A stretch of 62,938 nt of DNA from an uncultured Victivallaceae bacterium (GTDB lineage: Bacteria > Verrucomicrobiota > Lentisphaeria > Victivallales > Victivallaceae), in assembly GCA_944389925.1 (NCBI GenBank), contig CALXOD010000026.1, positions 1-62,938 on the forward strand. The letters run 5' to 3'. A model generated the notes under the pieces. That model saw only the letters and a list, made by a program, of their open reading frames with translations. It was not told the DNA's origin and did no database searches. Positions 55,917 through 62,880 of the stretch are shown piece after piece; position 1 is the first letter of the stretch, and each line of letters starts with the position of its first letter. Position numbers and translations under genes: made by a program.

Positions 55917-57042
55917 TGCGATTCTTTCGGTTCAGCGTGGTGTGGTCGATGTTCTCGGAGGAACAGATCTGCCGAAACTGGAATCCATTTCGCTGCGTTT
56001 GCGGAAAATGGTGCTCGTGGGGCAGCGGGTTTCCGATAAAGAGTTGAAAAAGGTCTGCTCCGTAGCGGAGAGAAACAAACAGTGTTTGAAAAGCATACCG
56101 ATATCAACGTGTACAATTCCCGGGATGGTGACGTTTATGTTGCAACTCGGGGGACGAATGATGGTGGATCAGGCGGGGGGAGTGCTGGAGAACGCCAATC
56201 TCTGTCTGCACCGGAATCTGGGATTTCCGATGATTCCCGGTTCGGCGTTGAAAGGGATTGCCCGCCATGCCGCCTGGTGCCAATGGGTGGAAAGGTTGGA
56301 GGCGGGGAAAACGGCGGAGGCGAAACACATTGCCGGATTGCTGGCCGCAACTTTCGGCTACCCTACCGGAGACTCGCTCCCTGCAAATGACGCGATCCGG
56401 ACTCGCGAACCGGGACGTTATCTGGATGCGTATCTCGCCCGTGAATTTCCGGATGATTACGGGAAGGACGGCCGTAAAACCACATGGGCGGGGGCGGTTT
56501 CGTTTCTGCCGGCAACGCCGGCCGACGGGAAATGGAAGCTGGTGGTGGATGTGTTGAATTTCCATCAGAATAGCGATTGCAGGAATCCGGTTCCGGTTTT
56601 TTTCCCAGCGGTGGAGCGAGGGACGAAGTTTCGATTTGTCGTCGCTCCTATAGCCGGAAGGTGTACCCCAGAGATACTAAATTTCGCGGTGGAAATGCTG
56701 AAAATGGGGCTGAGCACCGGAGGTGTCGGCGCCAAGACCGCCGCGGGATACGGCTGGTTCGATCCTGCTTCAGAGGAGAAGGTGGTTGACCATTCCACCT
56801 GTTCCCGGGAGGAACTCGAGGCGATTTCCCAGCAAGAGGTGAATCAGCTTTCATTCATGGGCTTGGAGGACACGGTGGATTCGCTGGCATCCCGAGATGA
56901 GTTGTTTCAGCGGCTTTATCTCATCCGTCTGACGAAAGAAAAAGCAAAAGTCATGCGCCGATGGGAGAAGAAGGGCGATTCCCGTCTGCAACAGGTGCTG
57001 GAGATTGCCGGAAAACTCAATATGGAGCTTACGTACAAATGA
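55903..57042 (+). CDS. cmr6: Cmr6, Cas7-like cap subunit
   Basis: 379 residues from the ATG at 55903, which has an AGGAGGGAG site. RAMP features are GFPMIPGSALKGIARHAAW, WAGAVSFLPA and LSTGGVGAKTAAGYGWF (glycine-rich loop). It is longer than archaeal Cmr6, with an N-terminal helical addition of about 70 residues. The stop overlaps the cmr1 start in ATGA. Confidence 0.88.
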   Translation: MAGNSAILSVQRGVVDVLGGTDLPKLESISLRLRKMVLVGQRVSDKELKKVCSVAERNKQCLKSIPISTCTIPGMVTFMLQLGGRMMVDQAGGVLENANLCLHRNLGFPMIPGSALKGIARHAAWCQWVERLEAGKTAEAKHIAGLLAATFGYPTGDSLPANDAIRTREPGRYLDAYLAREFPDDYGKDGRKTTWAGAVSFLPATPADGKWKLVVDVLNFHQNSDCRNPVPVFFPAVERGTKFRFVVAPIAGRCTPEILNFAVEMLKMGLSTGGVGAKTAAGYGWFDPASEEKVVDHSTCSREELEAISQQEVNQLSFMGLEDTVDSLASRDELFQRLYLIRLTKEKAKVMRRWEKKGDSRLQQVLEIAGKLNMELTYK

Positions 57043-57869
57043 AAGACCAGTATGAGTTCGAGTTGTTGACGCCGTGTTTCTGCCATGGTGCATTTCCGGA
57101 GGAGGTGGCGGAAATGCGCGTTCCATCGATTCGCGGTCATCTTCGGCGCTGGCATCGGTTCCTCTATGGAGAAGAGGATATGAAGCAGACCTGGGGAACC
57201 GCGGGCAGGGAAGTGGTCAGCAGCCGGGTAATCCTGCGTCTTATGACCAGTGACGGGAAGGCCGAGGAGTGGGAACCGCAGCAGGTCCTCCCGCATGCGA
57301 AACGCGAACTGTATGGGAAACGCGAACCGCATGCGAAACGCGAACAGAAGACTTTTTCTCGTAGTGCATTGAAAAGCGGAATGAGTTACCGTTTGCTGGT
57401 TTCTTTTCGTCCGCTGACTTCGGAGCAGGTGCGGGAGCGGGTGGATCAGGTTATCACGAGCTGGCTTTATCTGGGATGTGTCGGGATGAGGAACACCCGG
57501 GCGTTTGGTTCGGTCTGGCCGAAGGACAAGTCCCCAGATTTGATTGAATTCTCCCGAACGGTGAAAACAGCGGCGGAAAAACTGGCGATAAAGGTTTCCG
57601 TAAAAACGTTGTCGAGCCCCAATCTGGCCATCTGCTCGGATACATTGAGCGGGGCGGAAAATGAACAGTATTTCGGTTATGTCCATGGAAAAGAACGGTT
57701 GACATCTCCTCTGAAAATGAAGTACATTCGCCTTGCCGACGGTTTCCATCTGGTACTGTATGCGGAATGCGACGCAATCATTTCCGGGGCGCTGATGCAG
57801 TTGCGTGAACATAAAAAGCCTTTGGGGGGGATGGAGTTCAAATCCATTTCTGCGGAGGTTCGGCGGTGA
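57039..57869 (+). CDS. cmr1: Cmr1, RAMP subunit
   Basis: 276 residues from the ATG at 57039. The N-terminus FELLTPCFCHGA, then MRVPSIRGHLRRWHRFLYG, are Cmr1 motifs, followed by a later glycine-rich turn YLGCVGMRNTRAFGSVWP. It caps the crRNA 3' end. A run of three 18-bp units (57292-57345) gives HAKREL, YGKREP, HAKREQ in series, an insertion in the first domain. Confidence 0.88.
   Translation: MKDQYEFELLTPCFCHGAFPEEVAEMRVPSIRGHLRRWHRFLYGEEDMKQTWGTAGREVVSSRVILRLMTSDGKAEEWEPQQVLPHAKRELYGKREPHAKREQKTFSRSALKSGMSYRLLVSFRPLTSEQVRERVDQVITSWLYLGCVGMRNTRAFGSVWPKDKSPDLIEFSRTVKTAAEKLAIKVSVKTLSSPNLAICSDTLSGAENEQYFGYVHGKERLTSPLKMKYIRLADGFHLVLYAECDAIISGALMQLREHKKPLGGMEFKSISAEVRR
57292..57345 (+). repeat. 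Three tandem 18-bp units inside cmr1
   Basis: Units 1 and 3 are identical (CGCATGCGAAACGCGAAC) and unit 2 differs at three positions. The set keeps the frame and adds 18 residues. Confidence 0.95.
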
Positions 57870-58249
57870 TGGAGTCGATGCTGATCGGGAATACGTTTCC
57901 GCTGACCTTGATGCGGCGGCGCCTGACGGTGGACGTCGTGCCGCTGACGGAACTGCTGCGGGCGGTGAAGGGAAAACGGATCGCCTCTTTCTGGGGACAC
58001 GCCAATACGCTGCGCGCAGCTTCGGCGGCGGTGGGCGTGGATCTCACTCCGGCGACGGAACGGCCGGTGCTGACGCTTTCCCCGGAAGGATTGCCCATGC
58101 TGGACGGTGAGGTGTTCCGCGAGTGCTGGATTCTCTCGCCGGACTGCCGTCGGAATTTCCGCCCGTCCATCGGAGAGGAACTAAAACCCGAAGAAATCCG
58201 CGGCTGGCAATGTTTGCGGCTTATCTGGCAAATATCAGAATCAAAATAA
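57869..58249 (+). CDS. DUF1874/AcrIII-1-like protein, candidate ring nuclease
   Basis: 126 residues from the ATG at 57869, which overlaps the cmr1 stop (TGATG). By eye it follows the plan of DUF1874 proteins (viral AcrIII-1, Crn2, YddF). It has GNTFPLTL near the start (Asn-Thr/Ser site), ASFWGHANTL with the putative catalytic His44, GVDLTPATERP (cf. GVDVEMNRI in YddF), and GEELKPEEI (cf. GKILTIEEI, with the conserved Glu). AcrIII-1 cleaves cyclic tetra-adenylate. Placed between cmr1 and the cA4-type nuclease Card1, an off-switch role is likely (inference). Overall similarity is distant. Confidence 0.6.
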   Translation: MESMLIGNTFPLTLMRRRLTVDVVPLTELLRAVKGKRIASFWGHANTLRAASAAVGVDLTPATERPVLTLSPEGLPMLDGEVFRECWILSPDCRRNFRPSIGEELKPEEIRGWQCLRLIWQISESK

Positions 58250-58260
58250 AGGAAAGAAAT

Positions 58261-59388
58261 ATGTGCTCATTTACCACTCAGGTCGTCATCGTTTCTGCCC
58301 AGGCCACCCCCAACGTGCTCGCAGTGATGGACGAGTCCATCCGCCCGAAGGAAGTCATTCTCTGCGCCACGGATCAGATGCGCGGGAAGGCCGAGGTGCT
58401 GCAGGCCTATTTTAAACGAAACCAGATTGCAGCGTGGATATTTGACCTCGGGAATGCGTATGATTTCGCGCAGCTTCAGGATAAATTCCTGGAACTGGCT
58501 GTGAAACTGGCGAGCAGGAAGGCGGAGGTCGGAGTCAATCTGACCGGCGGGACCAAGCTCATGACCATGGCGGCGCAACGAGTTTTCTGGGATGATTTCT
58601 CCTGTTTCTACGTCAATCCGGAGCGGAATGCCATTCAGTATATTTCAGAGGAAGGCACCCCGGAACATCAGATGAAAGAACAGTTGAAAATCCGTGATTT
58701 TTTCGCGATCCACGGCTATGAGGTTACCCATTCTGAAAAGAAAAAGGTTTCTGACAAGACCAGAGCGCTCTGCCGGGAACTCCTGCGGAATCATCAGCAG
58801 TATGCATCGGCCCTGGGCACCCTCAACTATCTGGCTGGAGAAGCTGCCAAGGCGAAAGATCTGACTGTACATAACAACATTCCGGAAAAATCATGGAATC
58901 TGCTCAAACTCTTTCAGGATCACGGTTATATTTCCTATTATGATGATCGGAAAATCCAGTTTGCCGACGAGGAGAGCCGCCGTTTCTGCCAGGGGTTCTG
59001 GCTGGAGGACTGGGTGGCCTGCGCGCTGGAGGAGCTGAACCGACAGCTGGAGCTGCAGGACTACGCATCTTCCATCAGGATCAAGAGTCAAAACGATGCC
59101 GAAAACGAGATCGACGCGGCGTTTCTGTACCGGAACCGGCTGTACCTTGTCGAATGCAAAACCGCCGATTTGTCGGAGGATGTCAAAATCGCTCCGCCGC
59201 TCTATAAACTGGACAGCCTGCATCAGTTGCCGGGCTTTTTTACCCGGATGATTCTGGTGAGTTATCAGGCGCTGGATTCCCACGGTAAGCAGCGGGCCGA
59301 GGATTTGCGTGTGACGGTGGTGGAGCCGAAAAATCTGCTGGGATTAGCTACCGTTTTGAAGAAAATGCTGCAACCGGAGGCGCGTTGA
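58261..59388 (+). CDS. card1: Card1/Can2-type CARF nuclease (DUF1887)
   Basis: 375 residues from the ATG at 58261, the length of known Card1/Can2. The N-terminal CARF domain has the hallmark VNLTGGTKLM (92-101). A C-terminal PD-(D/E)XK nuclease has NEID (D285) and VECK (E298, K300). Family members are switched on by cyclic tetra-adenylate and then cut DNA and/or RNA. It has an AGGAAAG site 11 bp after the DUF1874-like gene and lies 4 bp before cas1. Confidence 0.88.
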   Translation: MCSFTTQVVIVSAQATPNVLAVMDESIRPKEVILCATDQMRGKAEVLQAYFKRNQIAAWIFDLGNAYDFAQLQDKFLELAVKLASRKAEVGVNLTGGTKLMTMAAQRVFWDDFSCFYVNPERNAIQYISEEGTPEHQMKEQLKIRDFFAIHGYEVTHSEKKKVSDKTRALCRELLRNHQQYASALGTLNYLAGEAAKAKDLTVHNNIPEKSWNLLKLFQDHGYISYYDDRKIQFADEESRRFCQGFWLEDWVACALEELNRQLELQDYASSIRIKSQNDAENEIDAAFLYRNRLYLVECKTADLSEDVKIAPPLYKLDSLHQLPGFFTRMILVSYQALDSHGKQRAEDLRVTVVEPKNLLGLATVLKKMLQPEAR

Positions 59389-59392
59389 CCTG

Positions 59393-60421
59393 ATGCCGTC
59401 GCTGGTGATCACCCGGGATACCATTTCAGTGCGGCTGCAGTCGGACCGACTGGAACTGATCCGACATGCGGAAACGGATACGGAGCGTCCGGTGCGGCTG
59501 GAGGTGCCGCTGCACGATCTGGAACGGGTGGTCATCTGCGGGCGGCCCATCGTCACTTTGCCGGTGCTTCACAAGCTGATGGACCGACATATACCGGTTA
59601 CATTTCTCAGTTCCCGGGGGCGATGGCTGGGAGCGATTGACTCCGGGAATCAAACCCATGCCGCGCGCCGTATCCGGCAGTACCGGCTCTTTGAGTCGGA
59701 ATCCGTTCGCAATGCGGCGGCTTCCCGCCTGATTTACGCGAAGATCCGCAATTCCCGGCGGGTGCTCCAGCGGTTGTCTGCTGCGCGTCATGAATCGGAT
59801 TCTCCGAAACAGCGGGAGGCAGCGGCGTTTCTGCGGCGTTCCTGTACGGAGGTGCGGCGGATCCGTCCTGCGGGGGATGTGCTCCGGGGGATGGAGGGGA
59901 TGGCGGCGGCTTGTTATTTCCGTCGTCTGGGAGATTTCTTTCCGCCGGAACTGCCTTTTGTGGAACGGTCCCGGCAGCCGCCGCTCAATGCGGCCAACGC
60001 CATTCTCTCCTGGAGTTACACCATTGTTCTAAGTGAGATCGAAACCTGTCTGCGGCTGCACGGATTGGAACCGGGGATCGGGTTTCTGCATACGGTGGCT
60101 TACAGCATGCCGTCATTGGCGCTGGATCTGCTGGAGCCGTTGCGGGCGCCGCTGTGCGACATGCTTTCGCTGCATTTACTGAATCATCGGATTCTGCGTG
60201 CGGAACACTTTCGATTTGATGCGGAAGATGGGGGCACCTACCTGACGGATGACGGAAAGAAGCTGTTTTTTACGGCATACGAGCAGACGATGGCGCGCAA
60301 ATTCTCGCTGAAATCCGGAGGGGAACACACGGATTTCCGGCAGGTGATCGAGCGTCAGGTGGGGGCGGTGATCCGGATTCTGGAGGGTGGGGAGGATGTC
60401 GAATTTTTCCACATGCCCTGA
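59393..60421 (+). CDS. cas1: Cas1 integrase
   Basis: 342 residues. It inserts new spacers with Cas2. The metal ligands are visible as E168 (RGMEGMAA), H233 (GFLHTV) and D245 (LALDLLEP). An N-terminal beta-domain covers the first 80 or so residues. No reverse transcriptase or Cas6 is fused to it. It overlaps the likely cas2 start. Confidence 0.95.
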   Translation: MPSLVITRDTISVRLQSDRLELIRHAETDTERPVRLEVPLHDLERVVICGRPIVTLPVLHKLMDRHIPVTFLSSRGRWLGAIDSGNQTHAARRIRQYRLFESESVRNAAASRLIYAKIRNSRRVLQRLSAARHESDSPKQREAAAFLRRSCTEVRRIRPAGDVLRGMEGMAAACYFRRLGDFFPPELPFVERSRQPPLNAANAILSWSYTIVLSEIETCLRLHGLEPGIGFLHTVAYSMPSLALDLLEPLRAPLCDMLSLHLLNHRILRAEHFRFDAEDGGTYLTDDGKKLFFTAYEQTMARKFSLKSGGEHTDFRQVIERQVGAVIRILEGGEDVEFFHMP

Positions 60422-60761
60422 GTTGGGGGAGTACGGGATCGGAGAGTCGGCCGGTTATGATCCGGCGAAGGAGGTTTTCCGCAATATGCTGCGTCTGGTG
60501 GCTTATGATGTGACGGATGCGCGTCGGCTGCGCAAGGTGGCGCAGGTCTGCAAAGATTATGGATTGCGGATCGAATACAGTGTATTTGAGTGTGATCTGG
60601 AGGAACGGGTTTTTCTGGAGTTCTGGAGGCGTCTGCTGATGTTGATTGATCCGGAAAAGGATCGTTTGATCTCCTACCGGATTTGTGCGGGATGTGTGGC
60701 GGAGATTCGCAGTGCGGGGGTGCTGGAGCATCCGAAGAAGGTTTTGTTGTATATTTTATAA
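60396..60761 (+). CDS. cas2: Cas2
   Basis: 121 residues from the ATG at 60396, or 91 from the ATG at 60486. The core MLRLVAYDVTDARRLRKVA is the Cas2 ferredoxin-fold start with the metal Asp, and SVFECDLEE is the second half. The 60396 start has a GGAGGG eight bases upstream and the extra region has high GC at third positions, so an N-terminal extension of 30 residues is plausible. The shorter form has the usual Cas2 length. Confidence 0.85.
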   Translation: MSNFSTCPELGEYGIGESAGYDPAKEVFRNMLRLVAYDVTDARRLRKVAQVCKDYGLRIEYSVFECDLEERVFLEFWRRLLMLIDPEKDRLISYRICAGCVAEIRSAGVLEHPKKVLLYIL

Positions 60762-60776
60762 TGAGGGGAAAGAAAA

Positions 60777-60933
60777 TCGGCATGGGATCGGAAACATCCT
60801 CAAGAGGGGGTCTCATGCCGAAATGATGGAAGCCTTTGGGTGGCAATGGGAAAAGAAATAAAATTTCTGGTCTTGGGTACGGATGTAGTCATAAGCAAAG
60901 TTGGTGGAGAGGGGGGCCCATGCCGAAATGGGC
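60777..60933 (+). promoter_or_regulatory. CRISPR leader with repeated CATGCCGA motif
   Basis: Between cas2 and the array. CATGCCGA occurs inverted at 60777-60784 and direct at about 60814 and 60919. The two direct copies sit in 22-nt blocks (60804-60825, 60909-60930) matching at 19 of 22 positions. The second block is the arm and loop of a perfect 6-bp hairpin (GCCCAT/ATGGGC, 60916-60933) just before the -35 box. Confidence 0.6.
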
Positions 60934-60962
60934 TTGCAAAGTTCTGGTGGGCAAGCTATATT
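60934..60962 (+). promoter_or_regulatory. Leader promoter of the CRISPR array
   Basis: TTGCAA (60934-60939), a 17-bp spacer, TATATT (60957-60962). The transcript would start within a few bases of the first repeat at 60973, in the same direction as the cas genes. Confidence 0.65.
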
Positions 60963-60972
60963 AATAGCCGCT

Positions 60973-61838
60973 ATCTAAAACCCCTCCAAAGCCGAAAGGC
61001 GTTTGAGACGAAAGGGCGACCAGTGATTTCTGTTGCAGGTACCGGGCATCTAAAACCCCTCCAAAGCCGAAAGGCGTTTGAGACGTTTTCTGTACCTGTT
61101 TTTGTTTACTTTTGTCCAACCACATCTAAAACCCCTCCAAAGCCGAAAGGCGTTTGAGACTTCTTTTTCGATCCGAACAACGTTTATTTTTACGTCAGTA
61201 TCTAAAACCCCTCCAAAGCCGAAAGGCGTTTGAGACCCAACGGATATTTTTCATTCCCCCACTGAATTATTCCATCTAAAACCCCTCCAAAGCCGAAAGG
61301 CGTTTGAGACATACGGCCATGCGGCCGTCTTTCAGCTTTACCACACGGATCTAAAACCCCTCCAAAGCCGAAAGGCGTTTGAGACCTTCCCCTTTCATTG
61401 TCTGAAAATTCCCCGGTCTATCAATATCTAAAACCCCTCCAAAGCCGAAAGGCGTTTGAGACTTGGTAGCGTCGAACGCTACCATGGCCGAACCGTCAGG
61501 CATCTAAAACCCCTCCAAAGCCGAAAGGCGTTTGAGACCTGGCGTGAAAATCGTGGCAGTCGGTTTCTTCCACGACGATCTAAAACCCCTCCAAAGCCGA
61601 AAGGCGTTTGAGACGACGTCCTTCCCCCAACGGATTTTTCCGGCCATGTCAATGATCTAAAACCCCTCCAAAGCCGAAAGGCGTTTGAGACGCAATCGGG
61701 AATATCTCCGGAAGATGCGACCTGCACTTCCGATCTAAAACCCCTCCAAAGCCGAAAGGCGTTTGAGACAACGGTTTATTGCGTTCCACCTTGTCCGCGA
61801 TTACATCATCCATCTAAAAGCCGAAAGTCGTTTGAGAC
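60973..61838 (+). CRISPR. CRISPR array, 12 repeats and 11 spacers
   Basis: The repeat is 37 nt, beginning ATCTAAAACCCCTCC and ending GGCGTTTGAGAC, with an internal GCC-GAAA-GGC hairpin (GNRA-type loop). Eleven copies are identical and start at 60973, 61048, 61124, 61200, 61274, 61349, 61426, 61502, 61578, 61655 and 61733. The twelfth (61812-61838) has lost 10 nt (CCCCTCCAAA) and has one G to T change, so the trailer end is on the right. Spacers are 38, 39, 39, 37, 38, 40, 39, 39, 40, 41 and 42 nt. The crRNA 5' handle would be TTTGAGAC. Adjacent to cas1-cas2 of a type III-B locus. Confidence 0.98.
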
Positions 61839-61877
61839 TTATGAGAGAGGTGCTTTAACCTGCTTAGCTAACGGCCT
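61839..61877 (-). other. tRNA-Met(CAT)-like 5' half abutting the last repeat
   Basis: On the minus strand, TAGCTAAGCAGGTTAAAGCA matches the D-arm of a typical tRNA-Met at about 17 of 20 positions, including the conserved A14, G18-G19 and A21. It is preceded by a 7-nt acceptor-like arm and followed by a 5-nt stem arm and the loop CTCATAA, with anticodon CAT, T33 and A37. It ends precisely where the CRISPR repeat begins; no 3' half follows. A 39-nt length is also that of a spacer. Confidence 0.6.
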
Positions 61878-62016
61878 ATCTCTTCCTCCTCAAGCCGCAG
61901 GGGGTTGGACCAATAAAAGTTTGCATAAATATTTTTACTGTCTTCTCGACCGTGATTGAAGCCTTTGGGGGAATATGATATAGTAGCCGGAAAAGAATCA
62001 GAAGGAATTGCCGGAT

Positions 62017-62763
62017 ATGAAGTATCAGGATATCAATGCCAGGACCATTGACCTTTGGGTTGAGAATGGATGGGAATGGGGACGGCCGATCTCTCATGAA
62101 GTTTATGAAAAGGCAAAAAAAGGGGAATGGGATGTTTTTCTGACACCGGTACAGACGGTTCCACATGCGTGGTTCGGAGCGTTGGCAGGGAAAAAAGTGC
62201 TGGGACTTGCAAGTGGCGGTGGACAACAAATGCCGATTTTCGCCGCACTGGGGGCGGAGTGTACCGTGCTGGATTATTCTCGGCGTCAGCTGGAGGCGGA
62301 ACGCATGGTGGCGGAAAGAGAGGGATACCGGATCACCATTGTTCATGGTGATATGACCCAACCGCTGCCGTTTGAGGCGGATAGCTTCGATCTGATTTTT
62401 CATCCGGTCGCCAATTGTTATGTGGAAAATGTGCGCCCGATCTGGCATGAGTGCTTTCGCATATTAAAGAAGGGGGGATTTCTCCTGGCGGGAATGGATA
62501 ATGGCACCAATTTTATTTTTGACGAAACGGAAACGAAAGTTGAATATACGCTGCCGTTCAATCCGCTTGTTTGCGAAGCACACAGGAAAAGTCTGGGGGA
62601 GGACGGAGGCATCCAGTTTTCTCATACGATAGAGGATCTGATTGGTGGCCAACTTGCCGCAGGGTTTCGGCTTATGGATATTTACGGAGATACCAATGGA
62701 CGCGGAAATCTGCATGAACATCATATTCCAACATTCTGGGCGACCAGGGCCATGAAGGAATAG
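62017..62763 (+). CDS. Class I SAM-dependent methyltransferase
   Basis: 248 residues from the ATG at 62017 (AAGGAA site). The SAM-binding motif is the unusual VLGLASGGGQQMPIFA (61-76), followed by CTVLDYSRRQLEAE (acidic loop) and the later SFDLIFHPVANCYV. Substrate is unknown; sugars, quinones and small metabolites are all possible. It stands apart from the cas operon, about 180 bp after the array end. A TTG at 62008 is an unlikely alternative start. Confidence 0.78.
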   Translation: MKYQDINARTIDLWVENGWEWGRPISHEVYEKAKKGEWDVFLTPVQTVPHAWFGALAGKKVLGLASGGGQQMPIFAALGAECTVLDYSRRQLEAERMVAEREGYRITIVHGDMTQPLPFEADSFDLIFHPVANCYVENVRPIWHECFRILKKGGFLLAGMDNGTNFIFDETETKVEYTLPFNPLVCEAHRKSLGEDGGIQFSHTIEDLIGGQLAAGFRLMDIYGDTNGRGNLHEHHIPTFWATRAMKE

Positions 62764-62861
62764 GCAAGCATTGGTGGCAGCAGGGAACGGGAAGAGAAGT
62801 GGAAAGCGGTACAATTGCTATTGATTGCTGAAAAAAGACCATTTTTCAGATTCCTAGTGAG

Positions 62862-62880
62862 TTGCACCGCTGCAATTTTT
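62862..62880 (+). terminator. Weak hairpin and T-run after the methyltransferase
   Basis: A 5-bp stem TTGCA/TGCAA with a 4-nt loop is followed by TTTTT, about 100 bp after the methyltransferase stop. Confidence 0.3.

Noticed and set aside
60840-61157. Reading frame running into the CRISPR array
   Set aside because: Its C-terminal part is just repeat sequence translated (LKPLQSRKAFET) and it starts inside the leader.
61479-61727. Minus-strand frame within the array
   Set aside because: It consists of repeats and spacers, with the repeat translated as SNAFRLWRGFR.
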